NCBI GenBank assembly: GCA_945862065.1
Contig: CAMAWT010000008.1
Span: 62,001-126,000, forward strand
Direction of reading: 5' to 3'
Length of the DNA stretch: 64,000 nt
Source: Flavobacterium psychrophilum
GTDB lineage: Bacteria; Bacteroidota; Bacteroidia; Flavobacteriales; Flavobacteriaceae
Every line of letters begins with the position of its first letter. Position 1 is the stretch's first letter. The notes below the pieces were generated by a model. The model saw nothing but the letters and a program-made list of their open reading frames with translations, ran no database searches and was not told where the DNA came from. The position numbers and the translations under genes are program-made. Shown one piece after another: positions 40,702 to 49,097 of the stretch.

Positions 40702-41028
40702 ATGATACCTATTGTTTGTAAAAATTTAACGCCACGCGGATTTAGAGGTTTGACTTTATTTCCATTTGTGTTGGTAAATACCAAGAAAGATTTGCGGGAT
40801 TTGGTGTTTTTGAATCATGAAAAAATTCATCTTAGACAGCAATTGGAGTTGTTGATTATTCCTTTTTATGTGATGTATTTATTGGAATTTTTGGTAAAAT
40901 GGATGGTTTTAAAAAACAGGTTTAAGGCGTATAAATCGATAAGTTTTGAAAGAGAAGCTTATGAAAACGAGCGTAATTTGAATTATTTGAAGAAACGCAA
41001 AATGTTTGTTTTTTTTAATTATTATTAG
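40702..41028 (+). CDS. Small membrane protein with HExxH motif
   Basis: A 108-residue protein. FLNHEKIHLRQQLELL contains HEKIH, a possible zinc-protease motif, directly followed by a hydrophobic helix (IIPFYVMYLLEFLVKWMVL). This layout recalls a trimmed M56/BlaR1-type membrane peptidase, but there is no third ligand that I can name with certainty (Glu in FEREAYENE downstream is a candidate). The start is the ATG at 40702; an earlier in-frame ATG lies inside the divergent gene. The next gene begins 1 base after its stop. Confidence 0.75.
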   Translation: MIPIVCKNLTPRGFRGLTLFPFVLVNTKKDLRDLVFLNHEKIHLRQQLELLIIPFYVMYLLEFLVKWMVLKNRFKAYKSISFEREAYENERNLNYLKKRKMFVFFNYY

Positions 41029-41029
41029 A

Positions 41030-41959
41030 ATGGAAACAACCACTTTTTTTGATTTGCCTGAAGTTGAAACGCAAGAAATTGTGCTAGAAAATAGTTCGGT
41101 TCGGTTATTTGTGAGACGCGAAGATTTGATTCATCCGTTTGTTTCGGGAAATAAATTCAGGAAATTGCGTTATAATTTGGCTGCAGCCAAAGAACAGCAT
41201 TTTTCGAAATTGGTAACTTATGGTGGTGCTTATTCAAATCATATTGCGGCGGTTGCTTTTGCTGGAAAAGCACATGATTTTGAAACGATTGGGATTATTA
41301 GAGGGGATGAATTGAAAGATAATTGGACGGATAATCCTACGTTGGTATTTGCACATTCTTGTGGCATGCAGTTTGAGTTTGTATCACGAGAAGTATATAG
41401 AAATAAGGAAGATGCGTCTTTTGTGGATGCATTAAAAACAAAATATGGAAATTTTTATTCCATTCCAGAAGGCGGAACCAATCAATTGGCGGTAAAAGGA
41501 TGTGAAGAAATTCTGAATGAGTTTGATAATGAGTATGATACTATTTGCGTTTGTGTTGGAACCGGCGGAACCATTTCGGGATTGATAAATGCTTCTTTTG
41601 AGGGTCAAAAAATAATAGGATTTCCGGCATTGAAAGGTGATTTTTTGACAAAAGATATTTGTAATTTTGCAAAAAAAAATAATTGGAGTTTGAATTTGGA
41701 TTATCATTTTGGAGGTTATGGAAAAGTGACCTCAGAACTGATTTTATTTATTAATTCTTTTTATGAAAAATATAAAATTCCTTTAGACCCTATTTATACA
41801 GGTAAAATGTTTTTTGGGATAATGAATTTGATTGAAAAAGATTTTTTTGAAAAAGGATCCAAAATTTTACTAATTCACTCAGGTGGTTTACAGGGAATTG
41901 AGGGAATGAACAAAGAATTAGAACGAAAAAAAGAAATAAAAATAAAACTAAATGATTAA
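41030..41959 (+). CDS. 1-aminocyclopropane-1-carboxylate deaminase / D-cysteine desulfhydrase family PLP enzyme
   Basis: A 309-residue fold-type II PLP enzyme. The Schiff-base lysine is in FVSGNKFRKLRYNL (Lys near 44), and the phosphate loop is VCVGTGGTISGLI. YGGAYSNHIAAVAFAGK is the substrate motif of the family. Bacteroidota members are short and are commonly annotated as D-cysteine desulfhydrase or ACC deaminase; the activity cannot be decided here. I start at 41030 since the ATG at 41006 lies within the preceding gene. Its end overlaps the next gene by 8 bases. Confidence 0.9.
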   Translation: METTTFFDLPEVETQEIVLENSSVRLFVRREDLIHPFVSGNKFRKLRYNLAAAKEQHFSKLVTYGGAYSNHIAAVAFAGKAHDFETIGIIRGDELKDNWTDNPTLVFAHSCGMQFEFVSREVYRNKEDASFVDALKTKYGNFYSIPEGGTNQLAVKGCEEILNEFDNEYDTICVCVGTGGTISGLINASFEGQKIIGFPALKGDFLTKDICNFAKKNNWSLNLDYHFGGYGKVTSELILFINSFYEKYKIPLDPIYTGKMFFGIMNLIEKDFFEKGSKILLIHSGGLQGIEGMNKELERKKEIKIKLND

Positions 41960-42851
41960 GAAAAGTATCATTATTATATGTCTGTTGGCTTTAGTTTCAT
42001 GTAAAACGGGCGGTTTGCGTGTTTTGGAGGTAAAGCAAAAAACAACGGCATCTTCGGGTATTATCAGAACTACAAAAACACCTGTGTTAAAACCAACAAA
42101 TCCGCCAAAAACTGAAACAGATAAAGGTGCTAAAACAGTTACTTTAGAAGCAACCACAAAGGTTCAAGTTACATCCGTTTTGGTGCAAGATTACGTTCAA
42201 AAATATAAGGATATTGCCAAAGAAGATATGGTAAAATATGGTATTCCAGCAAGTATTACATTGGGTCAAGGAATTTTAGAATCGGGAGCTGGAACAGGAC
42301 CTTTAAGCGTTCAGGCAAACAATCATTTTGGTATAAAATGTCATAAAGAGTGGACTGGAGAAAGCATTAAATATGATGACGATATAGAGGCAGAATGTTT
42401 TAGAAAATATAAAAATCCAGAAGAATCTTACAGAGATCATTCTTTATTTTTGACATCCAGACCAAGATATGCCTCGTTGTTTCAGTTGCCAATAAATGAT
42501 TATAAATCGTGGGCAAAAGGATTGAAAGAGGCAGGTTATGCCACCGATCCAAATTATCCGACAAAATTATATTTATTGATTGAACGATATAATTTACAGC
42601 AATATGATAGCGAAGTTTTAGGTCTTGAAACTACAACACAACAACCTACAAAAGTTGAAACCAAACCAATCGAAATTGGTTTTCCCTCAAAAACAGATTC
42701 ACAACTAAATGCAATAAAACATGTGGTTGTAAAAGGAGATACGTTATATTCAATATCAAAAAAGTACGCAATTTCTATAGAAGAATTAAAAAAGAAAAAT
42801 ACTATTATTGAAAACAGTATTTCGATTGGACAAGAATTAATCATACAGTAA
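41952..42851 (+). CDS. GH73 glucosaminidase lipoprotein with LysM domain
   Basis: A 299-residue lipoprotein (lipobox ALVSC, Cys17). A Thr/Lys-rich linker (20-75) leads to the glucosaminidase domain (about 76-215): ITLGQGILESGAGTGPLSVQ holds the catalytic Glu, and NNHFGIKCHKEWTGESI is the standard second block. A LysM peptidoglycan-binding domain (about 255-299, HVVVKGDTLYSISKKYAIS) ends the protein. It should cut the glycan strand during growth or division from the outer membrane. It is coupled to the preceding and following genes (9-base gap to hemL). Confidence 0.95.
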   Translation: MIKKSIIIICLLALVSCKTGGLRVLEVKQKTTASSGIIRTTKTPVLKPTNPPKTETDKGAKTVTLEATTKVQVTSVLVQDYVQKYKDIAKEDMVKYGIPASITLGQGILESGAGTGPLSVQANNHFGIKCHKEWTGESIKYDDDIEAECFRKYKNPEESYRDHSLFLTSRPRYASLFQLPINDYKSWAKGLKEAGYATDPNYPTKLYLLIERYNLQQYDSEVLGLETTTQQPTKVETKPIEIGFPSKTDSQLNAIKHVVVKGDTLYSISKKYAISIEELKKKNTIIENSISIGQELIIQ

Positions 42852-42860
42852 TATAAAAAT

Positions 42861-44147
42861 ATGTTATATCAAAGAAGTAGTCAGTTATTTGCTGAAGCAG
42901 AAAAAGTAATTCCGGGAGGTGTTAATTCACCTGTTAGAGCTTTTAAATCGGTAGGAGGCACCCCCATTTTTGTCAAAAGTGCTAAAGGAGCTTATTTATA
43001 TGACGAAGACGGCAATAGATTGATTGATTATATAAATTCGTGGGGTCCGATGATTTTGGGGCACGCGCATCCGCCTGTTATTGAAGCTATTACCGAACGA
43101 GCTAAATTAGGGACTTCCTTTGGAATGCCCACGCAATTAGAAACTGAAATTGCCACTCTTGCTGTTTCAATGGTACCTAATGTTGATAAAATTCGTTTTG
43201 TAAACTCAGGAACAGAAGCCTGTATGAGTGCCATTCGATTGGCAAGAGGTTTTACAAATCGTGAAAAAATTATCAAGTTTGCGGGCTGTTATCACGGTCA
43301 TTCCGATTCATTTTTAATTCAAGCGGGTAGTGGTGCTATAACTTTTGGATCACCAAACAGTCCCGGGGTTACAGAAGGTACTGCAAAAGATACTTTGTTA
43401 GCAAATTATAATGATTTAGAAAATGTTTCTAAATTATTTGATGCAAATCCAAATCAAATTGCAGCAATTATAGTGGAGCCTGTTGCAGGGAATATGGGTT
43501 GTGTACTTCCATTAAAGGGATTTTTGGAAGGTTTACGAAATTTATGTACCGCCAACGGAGCACTTTTAATTTTTGATGAAGTAATGACTGGTTTCCGATT
43601 GGCAAAAGGCGGTGTACAAGAGTTGTATAACATAGCCGCTGACATTGCTTGTTTTGGTAAAGTTATTGGAGGCGGTTTGCCTGTTGGTGCTTTTGCAGCA
43701 CGTAATGAAATCATGAATTACTTAGCTCCAATAGGACCCGTATATCAAGCCGGAACGTTATCTGGTAATCCATTGGCAATGGCCGCAGGATTAGCAATGT
43801 TACTAGAAATCAATGCAGATGCTAATTTGTTTCAACGACTTGATGAAAAAACTAAGTATTTAGAAAACGGCATTAGAAAAGCGCTAGTTGAAAACAATAT
43901 TGATTTCACTATTAATAGAGTTGGCTCGATGATTTCGGTTCATTTTGATAAAAATCCGGTTATTGATTTTGAATCTGCAAAAAATGGCGACAATCAAACT
44001 TTTAAAGCCTTTTTTCATGGCTTACTTCAAGAAGGAATTTACATTGCGCCTTCAGCTTATGAATCGTGGTTTATTACGGATGCCTTGACGTATGAAGATT
44101 TAGATTTTACAATAAATGCTGTGGCAAAAGTGGCAAAAAAATTATAA
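42861..44147 (+). CDS. hemL: Glutamate-1-semialdehyde 2,1-aminomutase
   Basis: HemL converts glutamate-1-semialdehyde to 5-aminolevulinate for heme synthesis. The 428-residue length is normal. Typical blocks are [65 protein letters not shown], and the PLP lysine in [16 protein letters not shown]. It is last in a run that begins with the HExxH gene, and a good terminator follows. No other heme gene is near. Confidence 0.97.
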   Translation: MLYQRSSQLFAEAEKVIPGGVNSPVRAFKSVGGTPIFVKSAKGAYLYDEDGNRLIDYINSWGPMILGHAHPPVIEAITERAKLGTSFGMPTQLETEIATLAVSMVPNVDKIRFVNSGTEACMSAIRLARGFTNREKIIKFAGCYHGHSDSFLIQAGSGAITFGSPNSPGVTEGTAKDTLLANYNDLENVSKLFDANPNQIAAIIVEPVAGNMGCVLPLKGFLEGLRNLCTANGALLIFDEVMTGFRLAKGGVQELYNIAADIACFGKVIGGGLPVGAFAARNEIMNYLAPIGPVYQAGTLSGNPLAMAAGLAMLLEINADANLFQRLDEKTKYLENGIRKALVENNIDFTINRVGSMISVHFDKNPVIDFESAKNGDNQTFKAFFHGLLQEGIYIAPSAYESWFITDALTYEDLDFTINAVAKVAKKL

Positions 44148-44152
44148 AAAAC

Positions 44153-44186
44153 AATCCCCAACTTACAAGTAAATTGGGGATTTTTT
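44153..44186. terminator. Terminator after hemL
   Basis: 9-bp stem AATCCCCAA / TTGGGGATT, 12-base loop, then TTTT. An A-run on the left side could make it serve the converging gene at 44204 too. Confidence 0.85.
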
Positions 44187-44203
44187 ATGTTTTAAACAAA
44201 ATT

Positions 44204-44530
44204 TTAGTTTGTCAATCTGTCGTATAATTCCTTTTTAGCTTTTAGTTTTGCCAATTGCGCAGGAGTTAAAGATGTTTTGATTTTATCAACCATTGTTTGT
44301 TTTAAAATTTGCTTTCTTTCGTCAGACAAGTTTTCAAGAAGCATTTCATATTTCATTGTAAAAAGTTTTGTAAAACCATCTTGCAATGAACTTTCAATAC
44401 CTACTAATTTTGCTAAATCGGTAGCATCTGCTGTTGCTTTTTCTATTGGTGAAGCCACATTTTTCTCTTGTGCAGAAGCATTTAATGAGAATGCAAAAAG
44501 TAATGTAATAATAAAAAGTAATTTTTTCAT
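44204..44530 (-). CDS. Small exported protein
   Basis: A 108-residue protein with signal peptide MKKLLFIITLLFAFSLNASAQ and a helical mature part (KYEMLLENLSDERKQILKQTMVDKIKTSLTPAQLAKLKAKKEL). The SLTPAQ segment resembles the LTPxQ motif of Spy/CpxP-type periplasmic chaperones, as in the neighbour upstream, though the remainder does not clearly match. Two promoter boxes precede it. Function unknown. Confidence 0.78.
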   Translation of the reverse strand: MKKLLFIITLLFAFSLNASAQEKNVASPIEKATADATDLAKLVGIESSLQDGFTKLFTMKYEMLLENLSDERKQILKQTMVDKIKTSLTPAQLAKLKAKKELYDRLTN

Positions 44531-44558
44531 GATTGTTAGTTTTGTTGGTAATAGAAAT

Positions 44559-44575
44559 CAAAAATAACAAAAATA
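44559..44575 (-). promoter_or_regulatory. Duplicated -7 promoter box (TATTTTTG twice)
   Basis: Two minus-strand TATTTTTG boxes, 44559-44566 and 44568-44575, 9 bases apart and about 30-45 bases before the start codon of the small exported protein. Confidence 0.5.
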
Positions 44576-44613
44576 AATTGGAATCCAAATTATTATGACG
44601 ATAACTTATTTAA

Positions 44614-45018
44614 TTAACGTTTCTCCTTGCGTTCTTTTATTTCTTCTTTTAATTTGTTTTTCTTCTCTTTTTGAATAGTAACAAATTTTTCGAATTGTTC
44701 AGGTGTTAAAATTCGTTTCATTTCAGCTTTCATAGCTTCGCGTTCTTCTTTTGTTGGACGCATTTCTTCACGAATCGCTTTTATTTTGGCTCTGTTTTCT
44801 TCCTTTTGAGATATTTCCTTTTGTAAAAGTTCTTTGATTTCTGCCACTTGCTTTTCGTTTAAATTTAAGTCTGATGAAATACGTTTAACTTTTTCAGCTA
44901 CTTTTTGTTCAACACTCCATTTTTCACCATCAGGTTTTCCTGGTTTTCCTTCTTTTTTCTCTTGAGCAAATGTTGTTAATCCCGACAACATTAAGGCAAT
45001 TACTACTAATTTTTTCAT
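44614..45018 (-). CDS. Spy/CpxP-like small exported protein
   Basis: A 134-residue protein: signal peptide MKKLVVIALMLSGLTTFAQ, a Gly/Lys-rich linker, then charged amphipathic helices with LNLNEKQVAEIKEL and ILTPEQFEKFVTIQKE. The paired LTxxQ-like motifs are those of the Spy/CpxP fold, ATP-independent periplasmic chaperones in proteobacteria. The protein is very basic and acidic in alternation (KRKE-rich). It neighbours another exported LTPxQ protein. No cpxRA-type regulator is adjacent. Confidence 0.8.
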   Translation of the reverse strand: MKKLVVIALMLSGLTTFAQEKKEGKPGKPDGEKWSVEQKVAEKVKRISSDLNLNEKQVAEIKELLQKEISQKEENRAKIKAIREEMRPTKEEREAMKAEMKRILTPEQFEKFVTIQKEKKNKLKEEIKERKEKR

Positions 45019-45120
45019 CTTATTTTTATTTAAGTTATGTTCATTTGATTGAATTATTTCAGAAAAGTTTAATCGTTAACTTACATTTAACTTCTAATTT
45101 TATTTTTTATCTACACAAAA

Positions 45121-45279
45121 ATAGCCCAAAAGTTTGGAAAATGCCCAAAAGTTGGAGTTGTACCCCCGATTGAAGTGGAAATCCTTTTTGTTTACCCTGA
45201 CAGGGTTTTGAACCCTGTCAGGGTAAACAAAAAGATTGGAACGAAAAGCGGGAATAGGGTTCGGAAAATGCCCGAGCCA
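45121..45279. repeat. Long hairpin repeat, copy E (REP-like family, inverted relative to A and F)
   Basis: The complete copy. The inner palindrome ACCCTGACAGGGT-TTTGA-ACCCTGTCAGGGT (45193-45223) is intact, with two nested self-complementary units. The middle arms are ATCCTTTTTGTTT and AAACAAAAAGAT, the outer ones CCCCCGATTGAAGTGG and AACGAAAAGCGGGAATA. The flank CAAAAGTTTGGAAAATGCCC also occurs inverted in F and A. It fills the 332-base gap 45019-45350 with the terminator. Confidence 0.8.
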
Positions 45280-45320
45280 TTTGGTTTAGAAAATATTAAA
45301 AATAGATTTTGTTAAAATCA

Positions 45321-45352
45321 AAAAAGGAGCTTCGATTGAAGCTCCTTTTTTT
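45321..45352 (-). terminator. Bidirectional-looking terminator after the 489-residue exported protein
   Basis: 13-bp stem AAAAAGGAGCTTC / GAAGCTCCTTTTT with GATT loop. On the minus strand the T-run follows right after the stem. It abuts the stop codon. Confidence 0.85.
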
Positions 45353-46820
45353 AAAGAGTTAAATAACCATATTTTGCTGAATTTCCGATTTTGCATCGAA
45401 CCATGTATTTGTTATTTTCGACTTTTACAAAAGTGGAATTATCTAAAGAATATTTCTCTGGAAGTGAATTAGGCAATGGTGTTGTGCTAATTAACTTGCC
45501 TGTTTTTGTGTAATTTTGTAGTATTGGAAGTTTACTTTCGTAGATGCTTTTGTGTTGGTTGTAAATCAATGCAACACCTTCATTTGTAACGGTGTACATA
45601 AAAGATAACAGGTCGCCATTATCATTTACAGACGATGGATTGCCAACTTTGGTACTGTGAAGCCATTCTAATTTTCCGGTTGCGTTGTCGATTAAACCCA
45701 CTTCAATTCCGTCGTTTGAATAGGTATTGTCAAAAATAATCTTCATGTTCGTTTGAGCCAACGGACGTCTTTTGCTCATTACAAACATGTGATCCATCAA
45801 AGCCCACGTTTTATCTCCTGAAACTACAAAATCTTTGATGTTTAAATCGTTGATTTTTCCTGTGCTGTTGAGTGTAACATATTTACGAGCTCCTTTGTTG
45901 TCAAATTTTGCACAAACAACTCCCAAACTATTTACACCATCTGAACCTGAATAGGAAACATTAAATTGAAAATCTCTTGAGTTTTTATCTGTATATAATC
46001 CTTGAAGGTAAAAATCATTCGCGTAAAATTGACCTTTAACTTGGTGAATTTGTAAATCGTTTTCTAATTTTAAGGTTTCTTCAACAACGGCATCGGTTGC
46101 TGGGTTCCAAATATAGACTGATTTATAGGCTTTTACTTTTGGTAATTCAATTTCTTTTACCATAAATACAACTCCTTCGTTTGAAACAAAAAGTTGTTGG
46201 TTTCCTGATTGTTTGGAAGAAAACGGAAATTCATATTCTTTTTCTTTGACAACTTTAAACGTTTTGTCAATCAAGGTAAAAGTGATTTTTTGGTTTATTT
46301 TTTTATCGTAAGAAGGTACTTTCAAAGCAACATAAAATTCTTTATTTGGTGATTGTGCTACATAATAATCACCTGGATTTACTCCGTTTTTTCCTGCAAA
46401 TGAAGTGATGAATTTATGTTTTGTTTTGGTACCCGTATCAATATTGGCAGTCATCCAAAACAATTCATTCATTTTGGTGCTTCGATCAAATTCGGTCACA
46501 AAATACACAAAACTTTTCTCGTTTAATTGAAATAAATCAATCAAGGTTTTCATTGTAAGTCCCATTGCTGGTTGCTCTAAAGACGCATTGATAACTTCAC
46601 TTTCAAAATCATCTTTAGGATCTACAATATCTACAATTACATCTTTATTAAAAGTTTCTTGGTTGTATTTTGTTTTTAATTTGAACAAACGACCATAGAA
46701 ATAATTGTCAATTTTATAATCGGCTTCATTTTCGACGGTTGTGTTGGTTTCGCTCCAGCGAAATGTTTGTGCAAAACTAGTTGACACTATTAATAATGCT
46801 AGAATAATTATTTTTTTCAT
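45351..46820 (-). CDS. Exported protein of unknown function
   Basis: A 489-residue protein with signal peptide MKKIIILALLIVSTSFAQ and an all-beta look: repeated strands such as FVYFVTEFDRSTKMNELFW, GVVFMVKEIELPKVKAYKSVYIW and GVALIYNQHKSIYESKLPIL suggest a propeller-like fold. I recognise no catalytic motif and no C-terminal sorting domain. It lies 31 bases behind lysS on the same strand and is probably read through from it. Function unknown; periplasm or surface is likely. Confidence 0.8.
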   Translation of the reverse strand: MKKIIILALLIVSTSFAQTFRWSETNTTVENEADYKIDNYFYGRLFKLKTKYNQETFNKDVIVDIVDPKDDFESEVINASLEQPAMGLTMKTLIDLFQLNEKSFVYFVTEFDRSTKMNELFWMTANIDTGTKTKHKFITSFAGKNGVNPGDYYVAQSPNKEFYVALKVPSYDKKINQKITFTLIDKTFKVVKEKEYEFPFSSKQSGNQQLFVSNEGVVFMVKEIELPKVKAYKSVYIWNPATDAVVEETLKLENDLQIHQVKGQFYANDFYLQGLYTDKNSRDFQFNVSYSGSDGVNSLGVVCAKFDNKGARKYVTLNSTGKINDLNIKDFVVSGDKTWALMDHMFVMSKRRPLAQTNMKIIFDNTYSNDGIEVGLIDNATGKLEWLHSTKVGNPSSVNDNGDLLSFMYTVTNEGVALIYNQHKSIYESKLPILQNYTKTGKLISTTPLPNSLPEKYSLDNSTFVKVENNKYMVRCKIGNSAKYGYLTL

Positions 46821-46851
46821 GATTGTGTGGGATTTTATGTTTTGATTATAA

Positions 46852-48543
46852 TTATTTACCTAAATACTGAACTACTTTTGTTTCTGGGATAACTTTCATT
46901 AAACCTTGTTTGGCAATACCTTTACTTGCAGCATCCCATTTTTTGCCGCTCATTCCTGTTTTTTCTTTCAGTTCGCCAATGGTGATTCCTTCATTTGCTT
47001 TCAAAAGTTCGATGATTGCTTTTTCATCTTCAGATAATTCAATTTGTTTTTTCTCTGGTCGCATTTGTGGAAAAAACAATACTTCTTGAATTGATGCATT
47101 GTTTGTTAAAAACATCATCAATCGGTCCATTCCAATTCCTAATCCAGATGTTGGCGGCATTCCATATTCTAAAGCTCTCAAGAAATCTTCGTCGATAACT
47201 CCATTGGCTTCATCGTCACCTTTTTCGGCCAGACGCATTTGGTCTTCAAAACGTTCTCTTTGGTCAATTGGGTCGTTCAATTCAGAATAGGCATTGGCAA
47301 TTTCTTTTCCGCAAACCATCAATTCAAATCGTTCGGTTAATTCAGGATTATCTCTGTGTTGCTTGCAAAGAGGCGACATTTCTTTCGGATAATCAGTTAT
47401 AAAGGTAGGCTGAATAAAGTTTCCTTCACATTTGGCACCAAAAATTTCATCAATCAATTTTCCTTTACCCATTGTTTCGTTAACATCAATTCCCATGCCT
47501 TTGGCAGCAGTAAATAATTCCGCTTCCGTTTTACCCGAAATATCAAAACCAGTAAATTGTTTGATAGCATCTGTCATGGTAACACGTGCATAAGGTGCTT
47601 TAAAATTAACTTGATGCGTACCAAAAGTTGCTTCGGTGGTTCCGTTAACTTCTTGCGCACAGTATTCAAGTAAGTTTTCCGTAAATTCCATCATCCAGTT
47701 ATAGTCTTTGTAGGCTACATATATCTCCATTGCTGTAAACTCTGGGTTGTGCGTTCTGTCCATTCCTTCGTTACGGAAGTTTTTTGAAAATTCATAAACC
47801 CCATCAAAGCCACCCACGATTAATCTTTTCAGATACAATTCGTTGGCAATTCTCATATATAAAGGTATATCAAGACTGTTGTGGTGCGTTATAAATGGGC
47901 GAGCAGCAGCTCCACCTGGAATAGATTGCAACACAGGAGTTTCCACTTCCATGTATCCAGCGGCGTTAAAAAAATTACGCATGGCTGTAAATAATTTGGT
48001 TCTTTTTACAAAAACTTCTTTCACTAGTGGGTTCACCACTAAGTCAACATAACGCATTCGGTAACGTAATTCGGCATCGCTAAAAGCATCATGAATTTTC
48101 CCTTCGGCATCTTCTTTTGGTAACGGCAATGGTCGCAATGTTTTGCTCAGTAATGAAAGTTTTTCCACTTTTACTGTTTTTTCACCCACTTGTGTAATAA
48201 AAAGTTCGCCTTCAATACCAATAAAATCTCCTAAATCGATGAGTTTTTTAAATACTTCATTATAAAGTGTTTTGTCATCAGTAGGACATATTTCGTCACG
48301 GTTTACATATATTTGAACTCTACCTTCGCTGTCTTGTAATTCTGCAAAAGATGCTTTTCCTTGGATACGGGTGCTCATAATTCGTCCGGCAAGGATTACT
48401 TTTTTGCCTTCTTCAAATTGTTCCTTGACTTGTTTAGACGTTGTGTTTACAGGAAATAAATTCGCAGGATAAGGATTGATTCCCAATTCGCGTAAAGCAG
48501 TTAGCTTTTCTCTTCTAATGATTTCTTGTTCCGAAAGTTGCAT
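46852..48543 (-). CDS. lysS: Lysyl-tRNA synthetase (class II) with C-terminal extension
   Basis: A 563-residue LysRS. The anticodon-binding OB domain occupies about 50-150 (VILAGRIMSTRIQGKASFAELQDSEGRVQIYVNRD). The class II catalytic core includes motif 2 (FRNEGMDRTHNPEFTAMEIY) and motif 3 (SGLGIGMDRLMMFLTN). The ordinary enzyme would end near residue 500; here a further 60 residues (LSEDEKAIIELLKANEGITI... to the end) form a helix-turn-helix-like module resembling winged-helix tails seen on Bacteroidota LysRS. Its promoter box is at 48563. Confidence 0.96.
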   Translation of the reverse strand: MQLSEQEIIRREKLTALRELGINPYPANLFPVNTTSKQVKEQFEEGKKVILAGRIMSTRIQGKASFAELQDSEGRVQIYVNRDEICPTDDKTLYNEVFKKLIDLGDFIGIEGELFITQVGEKTVKVEKLSLLSKTLRPLPLPKEDAEGKIHDAFSDAELRYRMRYVDLVVNPLVKEVFVKRTKLFTAMRNFFNAAGYMEVETPVLQSIPGGAAARPFITHHNSLDIPLYMRIANELYLKRLIVGGFDGVYEFSKNFRNEGMDRTHNPEFTAMEIYVAYKDYNWMMEFTENLLEYCAQEVNGTTEATFGTHQVNFKAPYARVTMTDAIKQFTGFDISGKTEAELFTAAKGMGIDVNETMGKGKLIDEIFGAKCEGNFIQPTFITDYPKEMSPLCKQHRDNPELTERFELMVCGKEIANAYSELNDPIDQRERFEDQMRLAEKGDDEANGVIDEDFLRALEYGMPPTSGLGIGMDRLMMFLTNNASIQEVLFFPQMRPEKKQIELSEDEKAIIELLKANEGITIGELKEKTGMSGKKWDAASKGIAKQGLMKVIPETKVVQYLGK

Positions 48544-48562
48544 AATTTTGTATTTAAGCTTG

Positions 48563-48570
48563 CAAATATA
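48563..48570 (-). promoter_or_regulatory. -7 promoter box (TATATTTG) of lysS
   Basis: Minus-strand TATATTTG, full match to TAnnTTTG, 19 bases before the start codon. Confidence 0.5.
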
Positions 48571-48599
48571 AGGATATTTTGATAATGTGTAAAGGTAGG

Positions 48600-49060
48600 T
48601 GTTAGTTATTAGGCATTAGCCAAATGGCAAAAGTGATTAGTAATGAAGTTAGGGTAAAATTCATAATTCATAATCCGCATGTAATTATGACCAAATCGCT
48701 TAGGCATTTTCCCGACCTTATTCCCGCTTTTCGTTACAATCTTTTTGTTTTTGAAAAAAAACAAAAAGGATTTCCACTTCAATCGGGGGTAAGTCTCCAA
48801 CTTTTGGGCATTCTCCAAGCTTTTGGGCTATTTAGCTTCAAAGTTTTTGAGTTTTAGTTTAAGAGTTTAAGAGTTTCAAAGTTACAAAGTTCTAAAGTTA
48901 CAAAGTTACAAAGTTTTTGAGTTTTTAGTTTTTGAGTTACAAAGTTTTTAATTTTCAGATGCCAATTCCTAATTACGAATCACTTTTGCCTAATGCCTAT
49001 TGCCTATTCACTAATTAACAATCACTTTTACCTAATGCCTATTGCCTTTTCAAACTAAAT
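48600..49060. repeat. Repeat-rich gene-free region between lysS and lipB
   Basis: No gene is seen. 48605-48690: words TTAGGCATTAGCCAAATGGCAAAAGTGATTAGT and ATTCATAATTCATAATC. 48698-48834: hairpin repeat copy F. 48840-48955: GTTACAAAGTT/GTTTTTGAGTTT tandem tract. 48960-49050: CCTAATGCCTATTGCCT words, twice, in inverse orientation to those at 48605. Confidence 0.7.
48698..48834. repeat. Long hairpin repeat, copy F (REP-like family)
   Basis: CGCTTAGGCATTTTCCCGAC, TTATTCCCGCTTTTCGTTAC, AATCTTTTTGTTTTTG / AAAAAAAACAAAAAGGATTT, CCACTTCAATCGGGGGTAAG, TCTCCAACTTTTGGGCATTC and TTTTGGGCTATTT. Same as copies A and E but with the inner palindrome missing. Confidence 0.78.
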
Positions 49061-49070
49061 AAAATTCACG

Positions 49071-49078
49071 TAACTTTG
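49071..49078 (+). promoter_or_regulatory. -7 promoter box (TAACTTTG) of lipB
   Basis: Full match to TAnnTTTG, 19 bases before the ATG at 49098. Another ATG at 49088 is in a different frame. Confidence 0.5.
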
Positions 49079-49097
49079 CAATTCGAAATGAACACCA

